DNA of 32,686 nucleotides from Myxococcales bacterium (GTDB taxonomy: Bacteria > Myxococcota_A > Polyangia > JAHFDS01), in contig JAHFDS010000034.1 of assembly GCA_023248855.1 (NCBI GenBank), forward strand, positions 1 to 32,686, written 5' to 3'. Numbering within the stretch: position 1 is the first letter of the stretch; the number at the start of each line of letters is the position of its first letter. Positions 16,650 through 26,358 of the stretch are shown here, one piece after another. The notes beneath the pieces were generated by a model, which saw only the letters and a list, made by a program, of their open reading frames with translations, ran no database searches and was not told the origin of the DNA. Made by a program: the position numbers and the translations under genes.

Positions 16650-19226
16650 CTACGGGCAATCGGCGTTGGCCGCGATGGGCTGGCACACCTCGCCCGGCAC
16701 GCAGGAGATCGTCGTGGAGCAGCCACTCGGCAGGTGGCAGCCGCCGAGCAGCCAATCGAAGACGGCGCTGCTGCAGGTGTTCTTCAGCGTGCGTCCCTCG
16801 CCGTTCGTGATGGTGGTGGTCTCGCTGCCGTGGAAGGTCGCGATCACGAGCTCGAAGAGCGTCTCGCTGACGGAGAAAATGCCCAGATCCGCGACGACCT
16901 CGAGGAAGAGGGAGAGAGAGCCGCGCAGCGACCCCTCCGTCGTCGTCGTGGCACTGCCCTCCTCACACGAAGGCCCCTCGCTCCCGGGCACCTTCGACGT
17001 GACCGTCCAGTCCTCGTGCGAGACACTCCAGTCGTAGACTGCAATGCTGCCTCGGATGCCCGCCTGGATGTTCAGGAGCGGCGTTCCGAGCGCGACCGAG
17101 CCGGACAGGTTGAACCCGGTCGAGGCGTTCGCGCCAATCGTCCAGGACTCGGTGTTCTGGCTCGCCTCGGTGGAGATCACCGCCGGATCCAGGTTGATCA
17201 CGCTGCGATAGTCGCGGCCCCCGCTCACGCCAGCGCTGCCCGTGAATCCAGCGGTGATGATGATGCTGAACCAACCGAGCGGGATCGGCGGAAAGTCGAA
17301 GGTGAGCGCATAGCTGACCCCGACCGAGATGTTCACGGAGCTCTCGCCGTCCAGGCGCTGACCCGGCTCGTAGACCACGTGCGATTTGATCGCGACGCTG
17401 CCCGTGACCGCCATGCAGCCAAAGCCGTAGCAGCCGGGGGAACGATTTCCATTGGAATCCACTTGGTCGTGGCGGAAGCCCTCCGGCCACTCATCCTGCG
17501 GCTTCTGGACGATCGCGGGGTCGGCCTCCAGGGCCTTGAGAAGGCTTCCGCTGACCTGACCGCTCGACCACATGTCCCAGACGGCCCCCTGGGCCGGGTT
17601 CGGCGCCAAGAACTGGCTCATTGGATCGGCCGCGCAGGTCCTTTTCTCCAGCGCATACTTCCCCCTGCCCACGTTCGGGTTGCCCTCGACCACCTGCGAC
17701 TCCGACGATCTGCCGAGCGGCTTGTTGGACAGGAGCCAGTCGCGAGACCGGCGCACGCAATCGAGGAGCGCGCGCTCGTGGGCGTCGAGCGCCGGCCGGA
17801 ACTGATCGAGCCTGGCCGGGCTCTCGGTGTAATCGATCTGCCTGTAATCCACGGTGCCGGCGGGCGGCGGCGGTGGGCAGACTCCGGTGCCATCGAGCCG
17901 CGTCATGTCGATCTGCCGGAACCGCTTCTTGAGCGCCTCCTTCTCGACCTCTCCGGCGATCTTCGCGCGGCACTGCTCCTCCGCCCACGCCTGCGAGCGC
18001 CCATAGGTATGGACGAAGGCGTCGCGCAGGTGGCTCGGGGCCCAGTCGCAGGGCGTGATCTGCCCGGGCGTGGCCGGAAAGCAACCGTCTCGAACGCCCG
18101 CCTTCAGCCCGCTGCGGATCTTCGTCCAGAGAAGGTCCAGCTGTGGGTCGATCCGTGGCTCCTGATCGCAGAGCGTGATGTCATTTCCGACGCGGCAGCG
18201 TTCGACGCGTGGTCGTCTCCGGGCCAGGTACTCCACGAAGAGGGACCACAGCCGCTCCTGCCTCGCGCGAAGCTCCTCGAGCGTCGCGTCGTCGTGCCCG
18301 GCGCGCTTGGCCGCGTCCGCCATCCTGCGATGCCACGCCAGGTCGATGACATGGGTCGCCGTCGGCCGGAGCAGCGCCTCGAAGGTCGCGGTCGGGTAGG
18401 CGTGGGGCGCTCGATCACCCGAGCGAGCCGCGAGGTCACTGAGATAGACGTAGACGTTCTGGGCGACGGCGGGGCCGCTCTCGGCAGGCTTGCCGCCGAA
18501 CCAGGTCCATTCGACCGGGGGCAGGCGCCTGCCCGCGCGATTCGTGAGGCCGGTCGTGACCGTCGGGTAGAGGAGCGCGTCCACGAACATCCGTGGCGCG
18601 TCAGGGCGCACGCCGGCGCGATCGGCGAGCCGCGCATAGCCGGCGTGGGTCTCCCACGCGTATTCCTCGCAGGACGCGACTCGATCGCCGTTGAGCCCGT
18701 ACATGAACTCATGCGACAGCCCTGGCAGGGCGAGCGGTGACAGCGCCCCCGGCGAGGGCGGCGGCCTGTACGCTGTCTGGCGCCAGTTGGGCGGCGGCGC
18801 GACGCGGAGCACGTTCGCGGTGTTCGCCAAGCCAGCGTGGTCTTCCGGCAAGAGCGAGGTCTTCGGCGCCACGTCCGGGCGCCCCGTGACGGCGCTGTAC
18901 CAGCGTCGCGCATGCTCGTAGCAGACCCAGCTCGCGTCGTGCCCGTGGGCCTCGGCGTCGGCCTTGCCGCAGGACGAGTCCCGGTAGTCGAAGCTCAGGC
19001 AGAGGTTCGAATCTGGCGTCTGGCACGGATCGCCGAGGCGCTGGCGCACGTCCAGAAGGCAACGCTGCCGAATGGTACCGATCGGCAGGTGGGTGGCGGT
19101 CGCCGCCCGGACGCAGTCGTTGAAGGCCGTGATTGCCTGCGGCTTCCAGTAGCGAAGGTCGGGCGGCGCGTCCGACCCGAGGGTGACCGGCGCGAGCAGG
19201 AGCGCGAGCAGCGTGGTCGACGTCAT
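16650..19226 (-). CDS. Large secreted protein of unknown function (858 aa) with beta-rich C-terminal half
   Basis: ATG 19226, signal peptide MTSTTLLALLLAPVTLGSDA. Cys-containing N-terminal region; C-terminal region SVAIKSHVVYEPGQRLDGESSVNISVGVSYALTFDFPPIPLGWFSIIITAGFTGSAGVSGG... looks beta-strand rich. Ends 26 nt before the downstream LLTP-like gene. Confidence 0.8.
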   Translation of the reverse strand: MTSTTLLALLLAPVTLGSDAPPDLRYWKPQAITAFNDCVRAATATHLPIGTIRQRCLLDVRQRLGDPCQTPDSNLCLSFDYRDSSCGKADAEAHGHDASWVCYEHARRWYSAVTGRPDVAPKTSLLPEDHAGLANTANVLRVAPPPNWRQTAYRPPPSPGALSPLALPGLSHEFMYGLNGDRVASCEEYAWETHAGYARLADRAGVRPDAPRMFVDALLYPTVTTGLTNRAGRRLPPVEWTWFGGKPAESGPAVAQNVYVYLSDLAARSGDRAPHAYPTATFEALLRPTATHVIDLAWHRRMADAAKRAGHDDATLEELRARQERLWSLFVEYLARRRPRVERCRVGNDITLCDQEPRIDPQLDLLWTKIRSGLKAGVRDGCFPATPGQITPCDWAPSHLRDAFVHTYGRSQAWAEEQCRAKIAGEVEKEALKKRFRQIDMTRLDGTGVCPPPPPAGTVDYRQIDYTESPARLDQFRPALDAHERALLDCVRRSRDWLLSNKPLGRSSESQVVEGNPNVGRGKYALEKRTCAADPMSQFLAPNPAQGAVWDMWSSGQVSGSLLKALEADPAIVQKPQDEWPEGFRHDQVDSNGNRSPGCYGFGCMAVTGSVAIKSHVVYEPGQRLDGESSVNISVGVSYALTFDFPPIPLGWFSIIITAGFTGSAGVSGGRDYRSVINLDPAVISTEASQNTESWTIGANASTGFNLSGSVALGTPLLNIQAGIRGSIAVYDWSVSHEDWTVTSKVPGSEGPSCEEGSATTTTEGSLRGSLSLFLEVVADLGIFSVSETLFELVIATFHGSETTTITNGEGRTLKNTCSSAVFDWLLGGCHLPSGCSTTISCVPGEVCQPIAANADCP

Positions 19227-19330
19227 GAACTGTCGTCATTTGCAATGCACGCACCAGCGGCGCTCCCCGCAAATCCAAGGGAACCTCACCCAGCGTCTCG
19301 ACGCAGGTCGTGACATCCGCCCGGGCGTCA

Positions 19331-19362
19331 CAGCCCGGCGATGTGACGTCACAGCCGGGCTG
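19331..19362. promoter_or_regulatory. Nested inverted repeat in the divergent intergenic region (candidate operator or RNA hairpin)
   Basis: cagcccggc (19331-19339) ga TGTGACGTCACA (perfect 12-bp palindrome, 19342-19353) gccgggctg (19354-19362). The outer 9-bp arms are exact inverse complements. A partial second copy, gggcgtcacagcccggc, directly overlaps upstream. Confidence 0.5.
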
Positions 19363-19424
19363 CGCCGAAGGGCGGGTCTCCGCGGGGCGCAACCCCGGCA
19401 CGGCGGTTGCTGAGACCTTCTGGC

Positions 19425-22400
19425 ATGAGGAAGACGACGATCCTTGCCGTGCTGGCCGCCACGCTGGCCAGTGGGCCCTCGACGCGCGCATTCGCGCAGA
19501 CGTCGGACGGTCTAGAGGGGTCCATCTCGGCCGCGGTGGACCGCGGCACCGAGCCGGGCCAGCACGCGGCCGCGCAGTCCCTCGAGGCCTCGACCACGAG
19601 CGAGCAGGTGGCCACGGGCGGCGGTCGCTGGGAGGTGACGGCCTCCGGATCGTTCCAGTACACGGTGCCGATCGAGCTCCCGGCGGGACGGCATGGGCTC
19701 GCGCCTGGGCTCTCGCTCGTCTATGACTCCCAGGCCGGCAATGGCCTCCTCGGGGTCGGCTGGACGCTGTCGGGCCTGCCAGCGATCGTGCGCATCCCGT
19801 TCGATCGAGGCATCCGGTTCGATGGCGCCGATCACTACGCGTTCGCGGCCACGGGCCCCGGTAACGCGCCGCCAGCGGGCGCCCGGCTGGTCCGACCCGG
19901 GGATGGCGACGTCTATCACACGCTCGAGGAGTCGTGGGTCCGCTACGAGCAGTTCGGCACCTGCGGATCCGGGCCTTGCGGCTTTCGCGCCCGCCTCGGC
20001 AATGGCACCACGCTCGTCTTCGGCGAGAACGAAGGGGCGCAGCGCTGGGAGCGCGACGCCGGCGTGACCCGACATCGCGGCGTCGTGGTCTGGGCCCTGG
20101 CGCGCGCCTACGACCGCTTCGGCAACGGCTACCGGGTGAGCTACGGCGCGCGGCGCGACCGCGGCGACGTGCTCTATCCGGCCCGGATCCGCTGGGGCGG
20201 CGCCTGCAACGAGAGCGGGTCCGGGGTCGACCCGGTCGGGACATCGAACCTGCAGCTGCCCCGGCTGGCTGGCCCCGCGTCGATGTGCCCAGCCGAGCCG
20301 CTGGCCCCACTGACCAAGCTCTGCCGCGAGGTCGCCTTCGATTACGGGGCACGATCCGACGCGACGCCCTTCCCCGAGCGCTACGAGAGCCGCCTCAAGG
20401 TCGTGACCGTGTGGTCCGGCGGCCAGGTGCTGCACAAGCACGAGCTCTCGTACGCAGACGAGACGACCGGCAAGCCGACCCGGCGTAGCCACCTGACCTG
20501 GTTGCAACACGTGGGGGGCGAGAACGATCGCAGCCAGCCCGCCTTGCGCTTCTCGCCCGTGACCGACCACTTCCTGCCAGACCAGGCGGTCGCTCCCTTG
20601 AACGCGCCGAGCGGCCTCGTCACCGACGCGAGCGGCATCCGGCTCTCCCGCGCCGTGGTCGAGTCGCACGTGGCCGACGTCAATGGAGACGGGTACGACG
20701 ACGTCATCCGGGTGGCGCAGGACGGCATCTACCGCACCGTGAGCACGATCATGGGGCGCAAGGACGGCGTCGGCCCCGTCGTCACGCTGCCCCTGCCCAG
20801 GCCCTCTGGTGCCACCTATTTCCACTCCGCCGTGGGCGACATCAACGGGGACGGCCGGAGCGACCTCATCCTCTATCGGCTCCTCGCCGGCGGTAGCGCC
20901 ACGATCCTGTGCATGCTCGGCAGCGCCAGCGGGCTCGGGGACCTCGTCGAGCACCCCGTCGCGGCGGCGGGCCTCGACAGCTTCGTCTACGGCCTCCACT
21001 CGGACATCAACCATCCTGAGGATTTCCGGCTACTCGCGGTGGACGTCAATGGTGATCAGGTGGACGACCTCGTGATCGTCAACCTGGCGACGTACAGCGG
21101 CGCCCTGGTGCTCGGGACCCGGGGCGATACGCTGCCGAAGGAGTTCCAGCAACTCACGGACCCCGGGATCGGCCGGCCGCTCGGCTCGACCCGCCGACTC
21201 GAGCCGGTGGTGGTGGACCTCGATGGGGATGGCCTCCTCGACGTGGTGCTGTCCTACTCGGGCGCATCGAGCCACCTGGTGGTGCTGAATGGCACGCCGA
21301 CCGGCAGCCCGACGCTGCGCGCGGTTCCGTTTGTCAGTCAGCTCGATTACTCGCCCGTGCAGTCCAATGGCGGCGACGTCAATGGCGACGGCATCGGGGA
21401 CCTCACCTGGGCCTACTCGGGCGTCGCGGGCACCGCGTACCACCGTGCCCACACGCGCAAGCTGGTGGGGCTCCTCGGGCGCCGCGGGTTCGAGAGCACC
21501 GCCAGCGGGACGCCGGGCTGGCCCATCCAGCCGATCCTCGAGACCGCGATGCCGACCTCGTCGATGCCGACCTATCACCTGCCGAACACGGCGTTCTGGC
21601 AGCACCTGGTCGGCGACATCGACGGCGACGGCATCGCGGACCAGGTCATGTTCTACGGCGGCTGTCCCGACGAGGCGCCGGGCAGCGGGGCCGACGCATG
21701 CGCCGCCGGCAGGCCGCACCGGGTGGACTTCGCGCTCGGCACGCCGACGGGCGGCCTCGGCCCGATGCAATCGCTCGACATGGGCAAGAAACGCTCGGGC
21801 GACACGGCGAGCGCGGTGGCCCCGGAGGTCGGCCCCGACGGCCCCTCCTACGTCCACAAGTGGAAGGCGCGCCTGCTCGACCTCGATGGGGATGGCCGGC
21901 AGGACCTGGTCCGCTACTACTCCGGTCGCGCCGGGACGCGGGTGGATGTCTGGCGCGGCGTCCCGGGCGGCTTCGCCGAGGGTTACGAGACCCTCCTCGT
22001 CGGCCTGCGCTCCAAGGAATTCAGCCCCACCGATCCGGCGGCCAGCTCGGGCGTGCTCGCGGCGAGCGTGCAGCTCTTGGCGCCCGACCTCAATGGAGAC
22101 GGCAAGCCCGATCTGGTCGTGGCGACCGATCAATATGTCCACGTGCGGCTGTCGGTGCCGGCTCCGACGGGCCTCATCACGCGCATCGACAATGGGATCC
22201 ACGGGGCGCTCCAGGTCGATTACGAGAGCTCGAACCGCGCGCCGTGTGCGGTCGCGTCGCAGAGAGTCGGATGCGCCGCGCTCCCCTCGCCCGTCAACCC
22301 TGCCCGGCCCGCCGCGAGCGTGAGCAACCGGCACCCGCGACCGCTGGCGAAGAAGATCACCGAGGAGGACGGCTTCCGCACGCTCGAGGAGACCAGCTTC

Positions 22401-25400
22401 GCCTTCGGCGATGGGCGCCTCGCGCCAGGTCTCGTCGCCGACCGCGCCGATCTGGGCTTCTATTCGATGGAGCGCATTGCGTCACACGCCGGCACCAGTG
22501 TCCGGACGACGTTCTTCCAGGATGGCCACCACGCGCGGCGGCCCGAGGAGCAGGTGAGCGCGTGGACGCCGGGGACTGGCGCGCGCGTGGAGCTCTCGCG
22601 CACCACCCATGCCTACCAGGACGTGACGCTGCCGGCGTATGGCACGTGGTCCGCGCGGCTCGACTGGCAGCTCACGAGCGAGCGTGAGCAAGGCCTGCCC
22701 TCGACCGAGCACATGGAGGTGCTCGCGTACGACGGATTCGGCGCCGTGGAGCGCCGCACGCGCTGCCACAAGGACGTCGCCGAGGGGGCGCCCGTCCCCG
22801 CATGCTCGGCCGCGGCCCGGTGCACCGAGGAGAGGACCGAGTACCTCCACGACAGCGTCGGCTGGGTGCTCGGCCTGCCCACGCGCAAGCGGGTGGGTGA
22901 CGTGCTCACCAATCAGCTGCTGTCGCACGAAGAGATGGCGTATCTCGACACCTTGCCGATCGAGACCGCGTCGATCCTGTGCGCGAGCGCCGAGGACTGC
23001 GCCTGTTACGACGACCCCGACGCCTGCGTGAGCAATCACCGGGCGCGCCGGGTCCTGACGAGCCAGCAGAGGCGCTACGATCGCTACGGCAATCCCACCC
23101 ACCAGATCGACGTCGCCGGACGGCGCACCTGTGAGCGCTACGAGCCGGTCTTCAACACGCACGTCGCGGGCACGACGCGCTTCGGTGACGGCTTCGTCCT
23201 CGAGACGAGCCTGCACCACGACGTGGCCGGCCGTGTCGTCGAGGCCAGGGACGAGAACAACCAGGCCACGACGACCTCGTATGATGCCTACGGCCGGCCC
23301 GCGAGCGTCACCCGGCCGGACGGCGGCTGGGACGCCTGGACGTACGCCTACGGCCCGCTCGGAAAGCAATATCTCCGCCACGAGCGGGCGCTCGACGCCC
23401 AGAGGTCCGCGGTGGATCTGCGCTACTTCGACGGCGCAGGTCAGGTCTATTACACGACCGCGCTGGGCGAGGATGGGCACTGGGTGGTCGCCGAGCACAA
23501 TGCCTTTGCCGACGGCGGCTACGAGCGCAAGCTCGAGTCGGCGCCGCACTTCCCCGACGAGGCGACGCCGCTGTGGACCGAGACGCGCACCGACCCGCGC
23601 GGACGACCGCTCTCGGTGACCCGGTTCCGCGGCGACCCCCGGAGCGGCGGCGTGTCCCTCGGTGAGCTGGCGAGCTTTCAGTACGCGCCGCGCCGGACGG
23701 TCGGGACCAGCCGGCGGGCGGCGGTCGATGACCGCGGCGTGCTGCACGGCGCCGTCCTGGCCCTCACCACCACGCAGCTCCACGACGCCGCGGGCCGCGT
23801 GCACGAGATCCAGGACGCCGCGGGCGGGATCACGACGTTCTGCTTCGACAATGCGGGCCGCGGCACCGAGATCCGCGGGCCCAAGATGGCGACCGAGACG
23901 TACACCAAGCAATGGCTGCGCCGAGGCTACGACGGCTGGGGACGGACGGTACGCGAGGAGAGCTCGGCGACGGGCGCTACCGCGATCACCTACGACGACG
24001 ACGGCAGCGTCGCCAGCACCGTCGATGCGCTCGGCCGGACGATCTCGAGCTCGTACGACGTGCTCGGCCGGATCGCGCGGCACACCACACCCGAGGGCGC
24101 GACCACGTACACCTACGAGACGGCGCTCGTCAACGGGCGCGGCCGCCTCGGGCGGGTCGAGGGGCCGTGGGGGGCGCGCTGGATCGACGAGTACGACGCG
24201 CTTGGACGTGTGATGAGCGCCCAGTCCCTGCCGGACGGGTTCGATCAACCGCAAGGCGAGCGATTCGCAGTCGACCTCGCGGGCCGGCTGGTCGAGCACC
24301 GGCTGCCCGACCTGTCGGCCGTCAGCTACGAGTACGGCGTGGGCGGCGCATTGCGGCGCGTGCTCCACGACGGCGTCGAGCAGGCGCGCTTCGAGGACTT
24401 CGACAGCCACCTGCGACCCCGTCACGTGCAGGCCCCCGCCGCCGGCAGCTGGCTGCGCTACGACGACCTCGGCCAGCTGCGCGAGCTCGGGCACGTCAAG
24501 GGCGCCGGGCCCGCGGGCGAGACGCTCGATCAAGCCGTGGCGGCGCGGCCGGGCCTGTTCCGGCGGCAGTACGCCTTCGACACGCACGGCGACGTCCTCC
24601 TCGTGCGGGACCAGCTCGGCTCGCTCGGTGCGGCGAGCCTGCACAGCTGGACCTACGGCTACGACAACCTCGACCGCCTCACGAGCGCCGCCCAGGGCAG
24701 CGCCGCCGCCGCGCCGTTCGGCTATGACATCCGCGGCAACATCACCCGCCGCGGCGAGCACATGGCGCTCGAGCACGTGGACCGCGAGATCCGGACCTTC
24801 GCGCTCTCGCAGCTGTGCAGGGTCGATCCGATCACTCGCGTCCGCAAGTGCTCGACGGTTCGCCTGCCGGGCGAGGTCGCGCGCTACGACGCGGTCGGCA
24901 ACGTCATCAGCAAGGGCAATCGAACCTACGACTACGACTCGGCCAATCGATTGATCCGCGCGACCGACGAGGCCGGCAAGGTGGTGGCCTCGTTCGTCTA
25001 CGACGACACGGGCGCGCGCATCGCGAAGACCGAGTTCCCGGGCGGCGGCCACAGCGTCACCACGCACTACCTCGGCGACGCCTACGAGCTCCGGCGAAGC
25101 AACGTGGGTCCCGCCCGGGCGGCCACGGTGCGGGTGATCGCCCCTGGCTGGGGGACGGTCGCGACCGTGACCGGCGCCCAGCTCCCGGGCGCCCCCACGG
25201 GCTCGATCGCCTCGGCCGGCTACGCGACGCTGACGGGCGGCACCGGCGACGGGCTGCCCCCGGGCACCTGGTACCCCTTGCGCGACCACCTCGGCTCGGC
25301 GGCCCTGGTGACCGATCGCGACGGGACGCCGGTGGCGAGCTACACCTACGATCCGTTCGGTGACGTGCTCGAGGACCGCTCGAGCGGCTTCGATCTGCTG

Positions 25401-26258
25401 CCGCAGAAGTTCACCGGCAAGGAGCACGACGCCACCACCGGCCTCGTCTACTACGGCGCGCGCTACTACGACCCCGGCCTGGCGCGCTTCATGACGGCCG
25501 ACACCGTGATCCCCGGCGGCGGCGGCAATCCCCAGGGCCTCAATCGATATGCCTACGTGCTCGGGAATCCGGTCAAGATGGTGGATCCGACCGGGCACAT
25601 CCCGCTCATCATCGCCGGAATCATTATCTATGCGCCCGAGATAACCGCCGGCACAGCGTTCGTGATTGGCATGCTCTCTGAGGACCCCTCCTATGATCCT
25701 TTGCCTGGGCCGATCGACGATCTCGGCAAGGCGACGCGCGTGCTGGGAAGAGCCGCAGCGGAGGAGAGCGCCATCGTCGTTCGACGGACCGTTGCGCATG
25801 GCGAGGCCGTGCTGGGCAACGCGCTGGAGGCCGAGGTCAAGCCCTACGCAAGGGAGCTCGCCACCTGGTCCGCCGCCCGCGCGCAGAAATACGCCGGCGA
25901 TGCGGCGAAGATCTACGAGCAGATCTTGACGAAAGGAGAGAAGTACAAGCGCGCCCTGATCGAAGACGCGAGGCTCACGACGAAGACCCGCACGTATCTC
26001 AAGGAGTCGGAGACCCTGAGCGCCACCTCGGGCGCACGTGGCCCTTCGCCCGATCACATCGAGGCCCTGAAGGCTGGGTGGAATGAAATGGTCGCATCGG
26101 TCAGGAACCAGACCAAGGAGGCGGCCCTCAAGACGATTGCGGAGATCAAGACGCGGGTGAACAGTCTCGAGAACCTCGTCGGCGAGACGGTGTCCCGGAA
26201 CAAGGGACGCAAGGACGCACCCTTCGCGGGCGCCAATGCGCCACTCCACTCGGATTGA
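19425..26258 (+). CDS. SpvB/FG-GAP N-terminal plus RHS-repeat protein with variable C-terminal tail (polymorphic-toxin-like)
   Basis: ATG 19425 with Sec signal MRKTTILAVLAATLASGPSTRAFAQ. SpvB-like FQYTVPIELPAGRHGLAPGLSLVYDSQAGNGLLGVGWTLSGL. FG-GAP Ca-binding loops VNGDGYDD, INGDGRSD, VNGDQVDD, LDGDGLLD, VNGDGIGD, IDGDGIAD, LDGDGRQD, LNGDGKPD. YD repeats and RHS core GLVYYGARYYDPGLARFMTADTVIPGGGGNPQGLNRYAYVLGNPVKMVDPTGH. Confidence 0.93.
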   Translation: MRKTTILAVLAATLASGPSTRAFAQTSDGLEGSISAAVDRGTEPGQHAAAQSLEASTTSEQVATGGGRWEVTASGSFQYTVPIELPAGRHGLAPGLSLVYDSQAGNGLLGVGWTLSGLPAIVRIPFDRGIRFDGADHYAFAATGPGNAPPAGARLVRPGDGDVYHTLEESWVRYEQFGTCGSGPCGFRARLGNGTTLVFGENEGAQRWERDAGVTRHRGVVVWALARAYDRFGNGYRVSYGARRDRGDVLYPARIRWGGACNESGSGVDPVGTSNLQLPRLAGPASMCPAEPLAPLTKLCREVAFDYGARSDATPFPERYESRLKVVTVWSGGQVLHKHELSYADETTGKPTRRSHLTWLQHVGGENDRSQPALRFSPVTDHFLPDQAVAPLNAPSGLVTDASGIRLSRAVVESHVADVNGDGYDDVIRVAQDGIYRTVSTIMGRKDGVGPVVTLPLPRPSGATYFHSAVGDINGDGRSDLILYRLLAGGSATILCMLGSASGLGDLVEHPVAAAGLDSFVYGLHSDINHPEDFRLLAVDVNGDQVDDLVIVNLATYSGALVLGTRGDTLPKEFQQLTDPGIGRPLGSTRRLEPVVVDLDGDGLLDVVLSYSGASSHLVVLNGTPTGSPTLRAVPFVSQLDYSPVQSNGGDVNGDGIGDLTWAYSGVAGTAYHRAHTRKLVGLLGRRGFESTASGTPGWPIQPILETAMPTSSMPTYHLPNTAFWQHLVGDIDGDGIADQVMFYGGCPDEAPGSGADACAAGRPHRVDFALGTPTGGLGPMQSLDMGKKRSGDTASAVAPEVGPDGPSYVHKWKARLLDLDGDGRQDLVRYYSGRAGTRVDVWRGVPGGFAEGYETLLVGLRSKEFSPTDPAASSGVLAASVQLLAPDLNGDGKPDLVVATDQYVHVRLSVPAPTGLITRIDNGIHGALQVDYESSNRAPCAVASQRVGCAALPSPVNPARPAASVSNRHPRPLAKKITEEDGFRTLEETSFAFGDGRLAPGLVADRADLGFYSMERIASHAGTSVRTTFFQDGHHARRPEEQVSAWTPGTGARVELSRTTHAYQDVTLPAYGTWSARLDWQLTSEREQGLPSTEHMEVLAYDGFGAVERRTRCHKDVAEGAPVPACSAAARCTEERTEYLHDSVGWVLGLPTRKRVGDVLTNQLLSHEEMAYLDTLPIETASILCASAEDCACYDDPDACVSNHRARRVLTSQQRRYDRYGNPTHQIDVAGRRTCERYEPVFNTHVAGTTRFGDGFVLETSLHHDVAGRVVEARDENNQATTTSYDAYGRPASVTRPDGGWDAWTYAYGPLGKQYLRHERALDAQRSAVDLRYFDGAGQVYYTTALGEDGHWVVAEHNAFADGGYERKLESAPHFPDEATPLWTETRTDPRGRPLSVTRFRGDPRSGGVSLGELASFQYAPRRTVGTSRRAAVDDRGVLHGAVLALTTTQLHDAAGRVHEIQDAAGGITTFCFDNAGRGTEIRGPKMATETYTKQWLRRGYDGWGRTVREESSATGATAITYDDDGSVASTVDALGRTISSSYDVLGRIARHTTPEGATTYTYETALVNGRGRLGRVEGPWGARWIDEYDALGRVMSAQSLPDGFDQPQGERFAVDLAGRLVEHRLPDLSAVSYEYGVGGALRRVLHDGVEQARFEDFDSHLRPRHVQAPAAGSWLRYDDLGQLRELGHVKGAGPAGETLDQAVAARPGLFRRQYAFDTHGDVLLVRDQLGSLGAASLHSWTYGYDNLDRLTSAAQGSAAAAPFGYDIRGNITRRGEHMALEHVDREIRTFALSQLCRVDPITRVRKCSTVRLPGEVARYDAVGNVISKGNRTYDYDSANRLIRATDEAGKVVASFVYDDTGARIAKTEFPGGGHSVTTHYLGDAYELRRSNVGPARAATVRVIAPGWGTVATVTGAQLPGAPTGSIASAGYATLTGGTGDGLPPGTWYPLRDHLGSAALVTDRDGTPVASYTYDPFGDVLEDRSSGFDLLPQKFTGKEHDATTGLVYYGARYYDPGLARFMTADTVIPGGGGNPQGLNRYAYVLGNPVKMVDPTGHIPLIIAGIIIYAPEITAGTAFVIGMLSEDPSYDPLPGPIDDLGKATRVLGRAAAEESAIVVRRTVAHGEAVLGNALEAEVKPYARELATWSAARAQKYAGDAAKIYEQILTKGEKYKRALIEDARLTTKTRTYLKESETLSATSGARGPSPDHIEALKAGWNEMVASVRNQTKEAALKTIAEIKTRVNSLENLVGETVSRNKGRKDAPFAGANAPLHSD

Positions 26259-26316
26259 CCACCGACGAACTCAGGGCGTAGCGGGCACATGATCCGTCGG
26301 CGAGCTCTGCCACGTC

Positions 26317-26358
26317 GCGCGTAGCCGGCATAGCTCAGCTCAGCTCAGTGACAGCTCG
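26317..26358. repeat. Direct repeat copy 1 (gcgcgtagccgg ... ctcagctcagtgacagctcg)
   Basis: 12-nt gcgcgtagccgg (26317-26328) and 20-nt ctcagctcagtgacagctcg (26339-26358), separated by 10 nt; both blocks recur adjacently at 27334-27365. Confidence 0.8.

Noticed and set aside
14719-18740. Plus-strand ORFs 14719..17037 and 16539..18740
   Set aside because: Antisense shadows of the rhodanese, LLTP-like and 858-aa genes, with R/H/V-rich atypical composition.
19003-19020. ggttcgaatc tRNA T-loop-like string
   Set aside because: Lies inside the 858-aa CDS; no surrounding cloverleaf or acceptor stem visible.
22482-26249. 1255-aa minus-strand ORF antisense to the RHS gene
   Set aside because: Shadow frame of a clearly coding RHS gene; no recognisable domain.
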